Positions 1 through 7,776 of a DNA stretch of 64,000 nt are shown piece by piece (the first letter of the stretch is position 1; the number at the start of each line of letters is the position of its first letter). The stretch spans positions 62,001 through 126,000 of the forward strand of contig JAMCYN010000101.1 of NCBI GenBank assembly GCA_023474015.1. Reading direction: 5' to 3'. The notes beneath the pieces are model-generated. The model was not told the DNA's origin, ran no database searches, and saw only the letters and a list, made by a program, of their open reading frames with translations. The position numbers and the translations under genes were made by a program. This DNA comes from Armatimonadota bacterium (GTDB lineage: Bacteria > Armatimonadota > UBA5829).

Positions 1-7
1 GACATAT

Positions 8-95
8 GAGTTCGGAGTTGGGAATGCGGAGTGCGGAATGGGGGAAGGTCCCTTCACTCCGCACTCCGCACTCATACACTCCACACTCCTTCTAA
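8..95. repeat. Heptamer palindrome, copy 1
   Basis: Tandem units of about 7 bp (GGAGTGC/GGAATGC type) on the left are mirrored by ACTCCGC units on the right, around the centre GGTCCCTTC. This is the first of many such elements in the window and lies just downstream of the ANTAR gene. Confidence 0.7.
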
Positions 96-667
96 ATCTC
101 GTGCGCGATGATAATGGCTTCCGCGATCTCTTTCATCGAGCGGCGCTGGTTCATGCTCTGCTGCTGAATGCGGCGGAAGGCGTCGGCCTCGCCCATTTTG
201 TATTTGTCCATCAGTATGCCCTTGGCGCGGTCGACGATCTTGCGGGTCTCCAGCTTCTGCTCGAGGTCGCCCAGGGTGGATTCGAGATCCTGCTGTTCGA
301 GATAGCGGGCTATGGCTATCTCGATAGCGGGCAGGAGGTCCGATTCCTGGAACGGCTTTACCAGATAGGCATAGACCCCGGCCTCCTTCGCGCGTTCGAT
401 GAGGTCTTTCTGGCTGTAGGCCGTGAGCAGCACGACGGGCGCGATCTTCTCCTCGGAGATGAGCTTAGCGGCGTCGAGGCCGTCCATCACCGGCATCTTG
501 ATGTCCATAATGACCACATCCGGCTTCAGCGAGCGCGTGAGATCAAGCGCCTTCTGGCCGTCGGCGGCTTCTCCCACGACCACATGCCCCATCTCCTCGA
601 TAAGGGCTTTCAAATCCATCCGTATAATCGACTCATCGTCGGCAATAACCAATCTCAACTGGCTCAT
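92..667 (-). CDS. ANTAR-domain response regulator (AmiR/NasT type)
   Basis: This 191-residue protein is a receiver fused to an RNA-binding ANTAR domain. The receiver shows the acidic pair D10/D11, the phospho-acceptor D55 in VVIMDIKMP and the switch lysine K104 in LVKPF. A coiled linker (about 120-135) leads to the ANTAR helices (about 135-190) with RAKGILMDKYKM and a terminal helical segment. Proteins of this family bind paired hexaloop hairpins in nascent RNA and prevent termination. The start at 667 has GGAG seven bases upstream. No cognate kinase is adjacent, so the signal and RNA targets are unknown. The 3' end runs into a heptamer palindrome. Confidence 0.92.
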   Translation of the reverse strand: MSQLRLVIADDESIIRMDLKALIEEMGHVVVGEAADGQKALDLTRSLKPDVVIMDIKMPVMDGLDAAKLISEEKIAPVVLLTAYSQKDLIERAKEAGVYAYLVKPFQESDLLPAIEIAIARYLEQQDLESTLGDLEQKLETRKIVDRAKGILMDKYKMGEADAFRRIQQQSMNQRRSMKEIAEAIIIAHEI

Positions 668-707
668 GAGCGTTCTCCAATCACATCACCCTTATTCTAC
701 CGTGTGG

Positions 708-713
708 TATAAT
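708..713 (+). promoter_or_regulatory. -10 box of the presenilin-like gene
   Basis: TATAAT with a GTG just upstream, followed by AGGAG at 731-735 and a TTG codon at 743. Transcription from this box would begin near 720, which rules out the longer TTG start at 716. Confidence 0.55.
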
Positions 714-742
714 CATTGTCAAAGGTCACCAGGAGCTTTCTA

Positions 743-1744
743 TTGTTCAAGAAGTCCCCATTACCGGGTCTGCTGCTTTCAATACTGGCCTATTTCGCCT
801 TGTGGCTGCTGGTCCCAAGGGCGACGTTTCTTCCTCATATCATCAGCATCATAGACGCGGGGATCCTGATCACTAAGGGACCTGCCGCGTTCTTGTTGAG
901 CCTCGGCGCCGTGGCTATCATGGCGCTACCCACCGTCGCGTTCATGGCAATCCAGATAGCCCTGGTCTATTTCTTCGCCAAGCTGAAACTCGACTTCTGG
1001 CGCGCGCTTTTGGCGCTGACGCTGTCGGTGGGGCTGATCGCGGGGATGCTCGCCATCGTGATCTTTCAGCACAGACTGCCCGCGCAACTGCATCACTATC
1101 CGACCCTTAAGGACCACCTCGATATAATGTCGATATACTACGGACCGCTCGCAATGCCGATGAATGTGCTCAAGGTGCTGGCGGCGGCGAGTATCGGCTG
1201 CCTGGTGGCCGTGCGGGTGCGGGACAAAAACCTGCTCCTGCCGGTGGTGATGATCGCCGCGTGTATCGACTTCTGGACGGTTTTCTTCGGTCCCGTGGCA
1301 GCCATGCTCAAGCACGCCCCAAACATCGCTCCCGCCGTAAGCGCGCCGATTCCGCAGGTCGGGACGGGCACATTCATGCCCATCACAATGATCGGGCCGG
1401 GAGATTTTCTGTTCATGGCGCTCGTGTTCGCGGCCGTTCACCAGCACAAGATGAACGGCGCGCGGAACTACCTGTTCGTGTTCTGCGCGATGAGCCTGGG
1501 GATGCTCGCGGTGATGTTCGGCCTGTGCAATTCGCTGCCGGCGCTGATCGTGCTGGCGGTGGCTGTTGTCTCGGCGAACTGGCGGGAGTTCCACCTGACC
1601 CGGCAGGAGAAGATTTCGGTGCTTATCGTCGCCGTGCTGCTGCTCGGGCTGATGACGGCCGCATGGTCCGTGCTGAAGGCTCGTGTGGAAAAGAACATGG
1701 ATCACAAGCCCAAGTCGGTATCCATGGCGATGCGCAAAATATAG
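743..1744 (+). CDS. Polytopic membrane protein with presenilin/SPP-like GxGD motifs
   Basis: The protein has 333 residues from TTG at 743, which has AGGAG seven bases upstream. It is almost entirely hydrophobic, with about nine membrane segments. Three motifs occur in the order and spacing of family A22 intramembrane aspartyl proteases: an Asp in a membrane helix (D176 in CIDFWTVFFG), a GPGD (218-221, D221) opening the next helix, and LPAL (265-268) at the start of a later helix. Signal peptide peptidases read YDIFWVFG, GLGD and PAL at these points. The tyrosine before the first Asp is Ile here and the GLGD leucine is Pro. By inference it cleaves membrane peptides. It could instead be an inactive relative or an unrelated membrane protein. 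It stands alone between divergent and convergent neighbours. Confidence 0.6.
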   Translation: MFKKSPLPGLLLSILAYFALWLLVPRATFLPHIISIIDAGILITKGPAAFLLSLGAVAIMALPTVAFMAIQIALVYFFAKLKLDFWRALLALTLSVGLIAGMLAIVIFQHRLPAQLHHYPTLKDHLDIMSIYYGPLAMPMNVLKVLAAASIGCLVAVRVRDKNLLLPVVMIAACIDFWTVFFGPVAAMLKHAPNIAPAVSAPIPQVGTGTFMPITMIGPGDFLFMALVFAAVHQHKMNGARNYLFVFCAMSLGMLAVMFGLCNSLPALIVLAVAVVSANWREFHLTRQEKISVLIVAVLLLGLMTAAWSVLKARVEKNMDHKPKSVSMAMRKI

Positions 1745-1766
1745 GAACGGCGCATTCCAGACAAGC

Positions 1767-1916
1767 CTACTCCACCACCAACCTCACATCCACGTTCCCC
1801 CGCCTCGCCTTGGAATAGGGACAGATCTTCTCATGCGCCTGCCTGACTATGTCTTCCGCCTCGGGCTTGGAGACTCCTGGCAGCTTGCAGTGCAGATCGA
1901 GGTTGCGGGAAGTCGG
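1767..1916 (-). pseudogene. C-terminal remnant of an Ohr/OsmC peroxidase
   Basis: About 47 residues match the end of organic hydroperoxide resistance protein: the LDLHCKLPGV strand, the helix with AEDIVRQAHEKICPYS (which includes the second redox cysteine), and the final RGNVDVRLVV strand. The N-terminal half with the peroxidatic cysteine is absent. The open frame extends to about 1988 but that part does not look like Ohr. The remnant sits immediately downstream of the phosphatase gene. It is a decayed gene that cannot encode an active dimeric enzyme. Confidence 0.7.
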
Positions 1917-2043
1917 ACTGTAACTCTCGTTCGGTATTACCAAATACGAGCGCACGTTGTTTTGCGCTTTCCGTGGGAGCGCCAACAAAGTGCTGTCGGA
2001 CGTGCATACTTGACACCGCTTCTAGAGAGCAAGGACAGCCGGC

Positions 2044-4320
2044 CTACCGGACCTTAACAACCACCATCACCACATCGTCGGCAATCCGCCCGTGGCCGAA
2101 CTCGAGCAGGGCGTCGTGGAGGCGGTCGGCTATCTGCTGAGCACTGAGGTGGGCGTTCGCGGCGACAAGCTCCATGGCCCTGTCCCTGCCGAACCGGAGA
2201 TTTGCGACGCTTGCCTCGACGAGGCCGTCCGTATACATTAGAAGTACGTCGCCCGAGGCAAGGTCCGCTTGCTGTTCGTCGTAGGACGTGCCAGGCTTGA
2301 TGCCCAAGAGCATCCCATCCGCCACGAGTAGCCGCGCGGTCTTGTCCGCCACTTTGTAGAGAATGGCGGGCTCGCAGCCGGCGTTGGCATAGGTCAACTT
2401 TCTTCTTGCAAGGTCGATGACGCCGTAGAACAGGCTGATGAACATCTCCGTGCGCGAATCTTCACAGACCATGTTGTTCGTCTTAGCAAGGACCTCGGCG
2501 GGCGAGGCGCACTCACGGGCGTAGGTCCGAAGCACATACTTGCCCATAGTCGTGTATTCGGCGGCCTCTACGTCACTCCCCGCCACATCCCCGACCACGA
2601 TCCCGATCTTCTCCGGCCCAACCTTGATGAAGTCGTAATAGTCCCCGCCGACCCCGTACGCGGGCAGGAACTTGTGGCCGATATCGAGCCCATCGGTCTG
2701 GGGAAGATCGGTCGGCGCCAGCTTCTGCTGGAGTATTTCGGCCATCTTGTACTTTTGGCGGTAGATCCTGGCGTTGTTGATGGCAACCCCGGCCAGGTCT
2801 CCGAGCGGTTTGATTATCGACTCCTGCGACCTGGCGAACCTCCGCCCCTGTCGCGAAAACCCCACGGCGACCGCCGTCAACCTGCCCCGGTTCTTGATAG
2901 GTATGCAGATGGCGCTTTTCAGGTCCTCGGACTTGGATATATCGGTGCGCAGCGACGGTGAGGCGGAGATATTGCGCACCACCAGCTTCGATCCGGTGTG
3001 CTTGACCCGCGCCGCGAACGGCGCAGCAAGGTCATAGTAGACATATTTGCGCCGCGTCTTCAGCCCGGATGCGTGCCCAAACCTGAACCGCTCGCTCAGC
3101 TCATCGACAAGCAGCAGCACGCACACATCCAACTGGAAAACTTTGCATATCTCATCGGAAAGCTGGCGAAGAACGTCGTCGAGGTTCAGCGTCGAGGTGA
3201 CGGTCTTGGATATCTGCAACAGACTCCCAAGCTGCTTGGTTCGCCTGTTCACGCTTGCATAGAGCCGCGCGTTCTCGATGGCGACGGCCATCTGGTTCGC
3301 GACCGTGCCGAGTATTTCCAGGTCCCGCTCGTCGAAAGCCCGGTCGGGCTGGACCGTGTTCACGTTCAATACGCCAATGACGGCGCCCTTCACCTTCAGC
3401 GGCACCGACGCTGCGGAATTGATGCTGTCGCGGTAGAACGGCATCCGGAACCGCACGTCCCTTCTTGCATCCGCGATCAGGGCACTCTCGCCGTGCTCGG
3501 CGACCCATCCAGCAATGCTCGATCCCACCTGCTGAGATGTTTTGCGAACGAAATTCGAGGCCAGCCCGCGTGACGCGACTATCTCGAGCCGGTTGGTCTC
3601 GTCATTGACGAGCATCAGCGAGCCTGCGTCCGCTCCGACAGCGGCCATGCTCTGCTCGAGAGCGATGTCGAGGAGTTTCTCGAGGTCCAGAGTGGAACTG
3701 ACGGCTTCGCTGACCCGGTTCACCAGTGAAAGCTCTTGAATCTTGCGGTCCGCAAGCCGGATAAGCTCGTCCTGGTCCTCCGGCGTGTTAACGTTTGGGA
3801 GCGATGCTCTCGCCTTCCATGCGGCCAGCGCTGCCTGGCTCGCCACCACATAGAGAAGTTGGACATCGGCCGGGCTGAAAACACGAGCATTCTCGCCGAT
3901 TGCCACTATCGCGCCGACGCTGACTTCGCCAACCCGCATCGGCAGTGCCAACGCCGAGGCGATTCCAGCCCTCTTCGCCAGTTCGGCAAGTTTGGAGGAC
4001 CTGAACGATGGGTGCGGATAGGTCACGGGGCCGGATGATCCAAGCGCGGCGCGAGCCACTTCCCGAGCGGCATCCTGAATATCCTGCTCCGTAGTGACTC
4101 CGACGCTTCCACCGACGGTCAACTGGCCGGAATCCTCGTGCAGAAACACGATGACCTTCGAGACGTGCAAAAGGGTCGCGCCCGCGTCCGCCGCTGCGGC
4201 AAAGGTCGAGTCGGCCTCCGCGCCGCTGAGCGTTTCAGACAGGTTGGCGAGCGCGACCACGATACCGTATTGATTCTCGGGAGAGTCGTTGTCGTCGGCT
4301 TTTGCTATGCCTCTGAGCAC
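2044..4320 (-). CDS. Multi-GAF PP2C (SpoIIE/RsbU-type) serine phosphatase
   Basis: This 758-residue soluble protein has three GAF-like sensor domains (about 20-170, 195-350, 365-515), a short helical linker with QKYKMAEILQQKL, and a SpoIIE-type PP2C phosphatase (about 545-758). Metal-site motifs are visible: GGDYYDF, VVGDVAG, MYTDGLVEA and ADDVVMVVV. Such enzymes dephosphorylate STAS-domain anti-anti-sigma factors in partner-switching pathways. No anti-sigma kinase is adjacent, but a STAS protein is encoded at 26658-27071. The ATG at 4320 has AGGAG ten bases upstream, and that AGGAG lies inside a tandem GTTAGGA-type repeat, so the repeat appears to supply the ribosome-binding site. Confidence 0.9.
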   Translation of the reverse strand: MLRGIAKADDNDSPENQYGIVVALANLSETLSGAEADSTFAAAADAGATLLHVSKVIVFLHEDSGQLTVGGSVGVTTEQDIQDAAREVARAALGSSGPVTYPHPSFRSSKLAELAKRAGIASALALPMRVGEVSVGAIVAIGENARVFSPADVQLLYVVASQAALAAWKARASLPNVNTPEDQDELIRLADRKIQELSLVNRVSEAVSSTLDLEKLLDIALEQSMAAVGADAGSLMLVNDETNRLEIVASRGLASNFVRKTSQQVGSSIAGWVAEHGESALIADARRDVRFRMPFYRDSINSAASVPLKVKGAVIGVLNVNTVQPDRAFDERDLEILGTVANQMAVAIENARLYASVNRRTKQLGSLLQISKTVTSTLNLDDVLRQLSDEICKVFQLDVCVLLLVDELSERFRFGHASGLKTRRKYVYYDLAAPFAARVKHTGSKLVVRNISASPSLRTDISKSEDLKSAICIPIKNRGRLTAVAVGFSRQGRRFARSQESIIKPLGDLAGVAINNARIYRQKYKMAEILQQKLAPTDLPQTDGLDIGHKFLPAYGVGGDYYDFIKVGPEKIGIVVGDVAGSDVEAAEYTTMGKYVLRTYARECASPAEVLAKTNNMVCEDSRTEMFISLFYGVIDLARRKLTYANAGCEPAILYKVADKTARLLVADGMLLGIKPGTSYDEQQADLASGDVLLMYTDGLVEASVANLRFGRDRAMELVAANAHLSAQQIADRLHDALLEFGHGRIADDVVMVVVKVR

Positions 4321-4328
4321 AGTTTTCT

Positions 4329-4367
4329 AACTCCTAACTCCCAACTCCTAACTTCTAACCCCTAACA
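4329..4367. repeat. Half heptamer element upstream of the phosphatase gene
   Basis: Tandem variants of CTAACTC/CCAACTC, without the mirrored half. On the minus strand it carries the probable ribosome-binding site of the phosphatase gene. Confidence 0.6.
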
Positions 4368-4484
4368 TATCATCGGGCGAGCCTACTGTCAAATGAAGGT
4401 TGTATTGAGCCCCTCAATGTGGTAATATACACATGGCAATTGAATGCGGTATGTTCAGGGCCCTGCGGTGTACGTGATTAGTCG

Positions 4485-4685
4485 AGGAAGTTTTGAGCCG
4501 ACACTCAAAATTGCAGGAATCCTTACTTGATTTTACCGAGTGGCAGTCCCGGCAACGGGAAATCGCGAGGGATTTCAGGGGATTCCGCCCTGGTTAGCTA
4601 GGGTTCAAAAACTCGGTAGGCACACGGCACATGCGGGGCTCTATCTATTGGTCAGGTTAACCTGGGAAAGCCCGCAATCAGGGAG
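4485..4685 (+). ncRNA. Candidate structured 5' leader
   Basis: The stretch 4368-4694 has no gene but several compact hairpins: TTTTGAG/CTCAAAA with a 6-base loop near 4491, TCCCG-GCAA-CGGGA (a GNRA tetraloop) near 4548, AAATC/GATTT near 4560, and a TGCGGG/CCCGCA stem enclosing CAGGTTAACCTG just before the small ORF at 4695. A clear terminator follows that ORF, so the whole unit looks transcribed. I do not recognise a known riboswitch class. Confidence 0.35.
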
Positions 4686-4694
4686 GTGTCGAAG

Positions 4695-4895
4695 ATGACA
4701 CAGACGAAGCTCTCGGGTGCGATTGTGAGGATGAAGACCAGGGATGAGTATGACGGAATGCTGGGAAAGGTTCTGGGCGAGGAAGACGGCGGAGAAACGC
4801 TCGTAATCAAGCACAGGCCGATAACATTCCCCCATCGAAGGAACACCATCCTCCACTGTTTCAAGTTGAATGAACTCGAGATATTGAGATGCTAG
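4695..4895 (+). CDS. Small hypothetical protein
   Basis: A 66-residue basic protein starting MTQTKLSGAIVRMKTRDEYD. The ATG at 4695 follows GGGAGG with good spacing; a GTG at 4686 is also in frame but abuts that site. It contains an acidic turn (EEDGGE) and a strand-like end (ILHCFKLNELEILRC). I do not recognise a family. It lies between a possibly structured leader and a strong terminator, which supports expression of the region, but the RNA rather than the protein could be the product. Confidence 0.45.
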   Translation: MTQTKLSGAIVRMKTRDEYDGMLGKVLGEEDGGETLVIKHRPITFPHRRNTILHCFKLNELEILRC

Positions 4896-4917
4896 CGGAT
4901 TAGTCCGCATGTGATAC

Positions 4918-4956
4918 ATAAGGGGCGCGTAACCGAAGGGTGGCGCGCCCTTTTGC
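4918..4956 (+). terminator. Rho-independent terminator of the small ORF
   Basis: AAGGGGCGCG pairs with CGCGCCCTTTT across a 14-base loop, ending in a T run on the plus strand. Confidence 0.8.
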
Positions 4957-5250
4957 TGCTTCAGCCCAGGGCTTTTCGCATGGACTGATATAGCTGGCGA
5001 TGTTCTGAAACTCGTTGGGCGGTCAACGACTTCATCACGCGTTCAACCTAACGCGCGGGGCCGGCGATAAGCTCGTAACTCTCCACCTCCGATGATGAAT
5101 TGGGCGAATCTATCCATGCCTCATGGAACAACTGACCGTGGCCGCTTAGGACAACTACAAACGATGCTCCTGTTTTTTTCCCGCTGAGCTGGTTCAATGC
5201 CTGGACAGCGTGGTATAATGAAGTAGCTTATTAATTAAGGGGCTTAAGCA
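4957..5250. other. Intergenic stretch with possible small ORF
   Basis: No confident gene. On the minus strand a frame from a TTG at 5197 to a stop at 5048 encodes 49 residues with plausible composition (ASFVVVLSGHGQLFHEAWID) but no good ribosome-binding site, so it could be a gene remnant. On the plus strand the MarR-gene promoter lies at its right end. Confidence 0.3.
5214..5247 (+). promoter_or_regulatory. -10 box and possible MarR operator
   Basis: TATAAT at 5214-5219 is followed by the palindrome TTAATTAA and then CTTAAG immediately before the TTG start at 5251. A dyad between promoter and start is where a MarR protein would repress its own operon. The -35 box is not clear. Confidence 0.45.
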
Positions 5251-5817
5251 TTGTCCGCGGAACACATCCCAGTGCCTCGAGATTCGGCCGAATACGCTGA
5301 GATGGTAGCAGAGGTCTTCGTCGAAACCGTTCGTAAGGCGGCGACCAAGGCTATGTGCTGCGAGTACGACAGCGAGGAGATCACACCCTCGCTGATGGAA
5401 TCGTTGCAATACGTCTATATCCACGGGCCGTCGCCGATTCGCGAAATCGCCTCGGGGATGGAAGTCAGCGTCTCGGCAACCAGCCAGCAGGTCGAAAAAC
5501 TTGTAAAAAAAGGCTTGGTAACCCGAAGCGAGAATGAATCGGACAGGCGGCTGAGCCGGATCGAACTGACCGTGGCGGGCCGCGAAGTTGTCAGGCAGAT
5601 GCGGGAGCGCAGGTCCGGCTGGTTCGGTTCGATAGTCAATGCAATGCCCGAAGCCAAGCGCAAGGCGTTCCTGGAAGGGCTCGAGAGCTTCCTGCGCTTA
5701 TCGTTGGCGGATGAAGAAAGTCTTGACCGCGCCTGCGTCAGGTGTGGAATGGAGCACGTTGCGTATTGCGTGGTCAGCAAAGTAAAGAATGAGCGCAAGC
5801 ATCATATCGAGGGGTGA
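5251..5817 (+). CDS. MarR-family regulator with Cys-rich tail
   Basis: A 188-residue winged-helix regulator. The HTH region (about 55-110) shows SPIREIASGMEVSVSATSQQ and the wing SDRRLSRIELT. The C-terminus carries C162xxC165 and C173, and C36-C37 lie near the N-terminus. These could bind an iron-sulfur cluster or act as redox switches, which fits the genes it precedes. The start is TTG, with AAGGGG upstream. Its stop overlaps the ribosome-binding region of iscU, so translation is probably coupled. The cysteine function is inference. Confidence 0.85.
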   Translation: MSAEHIPVPRDSAEYAEMVAEVFVETVRKAATKAMCCEYDSEEITPSLMESLQYVYIHGPSPIREIASGMEVSVSATSQQVEKLVKKGLVTRSENESDRRLSRIELTVAGREVVRQMRERRSGWFGSIVNAMPEAKRKAFLEGLESFLRLSLADEESLDRACVRCGMEHVAYCVVSKVKNERKHHIEG

Positions 5818-5822
5818 TTTCT

Positions 5823-6257
5823 ATGAATCAGAGCTATAGCACCAAGGTAATGGAGCACTTCGCCAGCCCGCACAATGTGGGAGAGATACCTGACGCGGAT
5901 GGGGTCGGGAAGGTCGGCAACCCCGTCTGCGGGGACATCATGAACATGTATATCAAGGTCCGGGACAACGTCATCACCGACGTTAAGTTTAAGACCTTCG
6001 GCTGCGGCGCCGCGATTGCCACCAGCAGCATGGCGACCGACATGATCATGGGTAAGACTATCGAAGAGGCGCTGGAGTTGACCAACGACGCGGTCGCCGA
6101 GGCGCTGGGCGGGCTGCCCAAGGTGAAGATGCACTGTTCGGTATTGGCCGAGCAGGCCGTAAGAGGCGCGATCGACGATTATCTCAGTAAGACGACCGGC
6201 AAGGGGCTGGAACTCAAGAAAGACGAAGAGCTCCACCACTGCGTGATCGAGAGTTGA
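5823..6257 (+). CDS. iscU: IscU/NifU-type iron-sulfur scaffold
   Basis: A 144-residue scaffold on which iron-sulfur clusters are assembled before transfer to target proteins. The three conserved cluster cysteines are present in GNPVCGD, TFGCGAAIATSS and MHCSVLAE, with the Asp next to the first. The C-terminal NifU domains are missing, so it is IscU-like in length. ATG at 5823 follows GAGGGG with eight bases between; a GTG at 5814 is less likely. It is the middle gene of a MarR-IscU-Nfu operon. No cysteine desulfurase is adjacent, so sulfur must come from an enzyme encoded elsewhere. Confidence 0.92.
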   Translation: MNQSYSTKVMEHFASPHNVGEIPDADGVGKVGNPVCGDIMNMYIKVRDNVITDVKFKTFGCGAAIATSSMATDMIMGKTIEEALELTNDAVAEALGGLPKVKMHCSVLAEQAVRGAIDDYLSKTTGKGLELKKDEELHHCVIES

Positions 6258-6276
6258 TATTCCAAGGAGCAAACAA

Positions 6277-6531
6277 ATGACCGAACAGACCAAAGATGAT
6301 CTCCGCCAGCGGGTGCAAGCGGCGCTGGAGCAAGTCAGACCGAACCTGCAGCGGGACGGCGGCGACGTCGAACTGCTGGATGTAGTTGACGGCGTGGCGA
6401 GGGTGAGGCTTCAGGGCGCGTGCCACGGCTGTCCGATGGCCGCGATGACCCTTCAGATGGGCGTCGAGAGAGTGCTGAAGAGCCAGGTCCCCGAGCTTAA
6501 GGGCGTGGAGAACGTTCCGGACGAGGAGTAG
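6277..6531 (+). CDS. Nfu-type (NifU C-terminal) iron-sulfur carrier
   Basis: An 84-residue single-domain protein of the NifU C-terminal family. It has the DGGDVELLDV core and the CHGCP CxxC pair that holds a cluster between two subunits. It would carry clusters from the upstream IscU to apoproteins. CAAGGAG lies just before the ATG, 19 bases after iscU. A perfect hairpin follows, closing the operon. Confidence 0.93.
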   Translation: MTEQTKDDLRQRVQAALEQVRPNLQRDGGDVELLDVVDGVARVRLQGACHGCPMAAMTLQMGVERVLKSQVPELKGVENVPDEE

Positions 6532-6555
6532 GCCGCCCGAACAACATGTCAAAAT

Positions 6556-6590
6556 GAGGACGCCCGGACGGGAACAGTCCGGGCGTCCTC
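6556..6590 (+). terminator. Hairpin ending the MarR-iscU-nfu operon
   Basis: GAGGACGCCCGGAC pairs perfectly with GTCCGGGCGTCCTC across a 7-base loop. The stem is strong but the T run after it is weak, so it may terminate transcription in both directions or work mainly to protect the 3' end. Confidence 0.6.
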
Positions 6591-6617
6591 GCGTCTGTCA
6601 ACTTCAGCCGGGCGATG

Positions 6618-6797
6618 CTAATTGAACCGCCCCGAAGATTGATGGCCCTGACGCGGCCGGGCACTTTTTTGGAGGTCCACTTTCGAGCGTCGGTCCGCGA
6701 AGTCTTCACGCAAGGCCCCGTCGAGAAGTTCCAGGATTCTCTGCTCGGCAAGCGCTGCTGTCTTCGCGTACTCGAACATGGCTTTTTTGCTCATCAT
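6618..6797 (-). CDS. Small hypothetical protein
   Basis: A 59-residue protein starting MMSKKAMFEYAKTAALAEQR. The helical N-terminal 35 residues are followed by a basic, low-complexity tail. The start is chosen because GGAGG lies six bases before the ATG at 6797; the same frame is open to 6968 but that part overlaps the lipoprotein gene. No family is recognised. It probably shares a transcript with the lipoprotein gene upstream. Confidence 0.5.
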   Translation of the reverse strand: MMSKKAMFEYAKTAALAEQRILELLDGALREDFADRRSKVDLQKSARPRQGHQSSGRFN

Positions 6798-6931
6798 GGC
6801 CGTCCTCCAGCGTTTTTTGAGCGGCAAACGAGTGTTGTATTTGCTCCCACATAGGATTTTCCACGCAATAAGACGGGGCGAACCCAGTAATTGTGCGAGT
6901 TCTTCGGGTGAAATGCCCAGGGGGAATCGCT

Positions 6932-7747
6932 CTACCTCGACGAAACCGTCTGCACGCTGACAGTCCATGAAACAATATCGAGATCAGGGTCGGTGAGCGT
7001 GAAGTTAGAGGCGTCGATGTCGTCGTCGCTGTATGTGCGGTCGGTGGTCGTGTCGATGGTGACGTAGTCCTGACCGCTGGGGCCGAGGCCGTCGATCTGG
7101 CGGTTCTCGACGATCTCATTGCCATTGGGCAGGCGATTGGTGGTGATGATATTGAGGTCCAGCTCGCGTATCTGATCAACGGGGATAGCCGCCGTGGCGA
7201 TCTGGCTGAAGTCGATGACGAACCTGATCGCGGTCCCACCTTCGAGGAGTTCGTAGCGAATCGGCGGCTGCGGGGGCGTACGGTTCAGGAAGAACGATCC
7301 CGGAAGGACGCCGTATATATATCCCTGGGGGTTCGCGGCATCGTATTCCAGGAACGAAGTCACACCTATGCTCCTCGCCGCATCCTGTGAAGTCACCCAC
7401 CCCGTTCCTCCATAGGGCGGGAACAGCGCCGCCAGCGGGCCGGTGTTGGAGTCCGCGTCGTTATCTATGGCAATAAAGTAGTAGCGGGTAGCGCTCGGAT
7501 CGGCGGGGTCGGTAGGCCTGATCGCCCCCCGAACCTTGAGCGTGACCACAAGCTGCTTGCCGGTGGTCGGCGCCGTGGTCGGAAACTTGGCACAGCCAGT
7601 GAGCGTAGATATGATAAGCAGAATTACAAGAATGAAGAATGATGAATGCAGAATGCAGAATGAAGGGAGCGCATGCCTAGGATTATTCTGCATTCTGCAT
7701 TCTGCATTCTTCATTCCGAACCGCCTTTTGACATACGTAATCCTCAT
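6932..7747 (-). CDS. Lipoprotein with repeat-derived signal peptide
   Basis: A 271-residue predicted lipoprotein with lipobox LTGC (C52) followed by a mature domain rich in beta structure. I do not recognise the mature domain. The signal peptide is unusual: its N-region and the start of its hydrophobic core (NAECRMQN, FCILHSSFFIL) are the literal translation of a heptamer palindrome at 7631-7717. The start could be ATG 7747 or ATG 7714, the latter inside the repeat. It is divergent from lnt, whose product acylates lipoproteins. The small ORF at 6618-6797 follows. Confidence 0.7.
   Translation of the reverse strand: MRITYVKRRFGMKNAECRMQNNPRHALPSFCILHSSFFILVILLIISTLTGCAKFPTTAPTTGKQLVVTLKVRGAIRPTDPADPSATRYYFIAIDNDADSNTGPLAALFPPYGGTGWVTSQDAARSIGVTSFLEYDAANPQGYIYGVLPGSFFLNRTPPQPPIRYELLEGGTAIRFVIDFSQIATAAIPVDQIRELDLNIITTNRLPNGNEIVENRQIDGLGPSGQDYVTIDTTTDRTYSDDDIDASNFTLTDPDLDIVSWTVSVQTVSSR
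7631..7717. repeat. Heptamer palindrome inside the lipoprotein gene
   Basis: GAATGCA-type units mirrored by ATTCTGC units around a centre containing AAGGGAGC. Part of the element is translated as the signal peptide of the lipoprotein. Confidence 0.75.
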
Positions 7748-7776
7748 ATCCTTGTGCTACAATTATAGCGCACCTG

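Noticed and set aside
4485..4685. Known riboswitch (c-di-GMP, SAM, cobalamin, TPP)
   Set aside because: None of the conserved core bases I checked is present. Only hairpins are visible.
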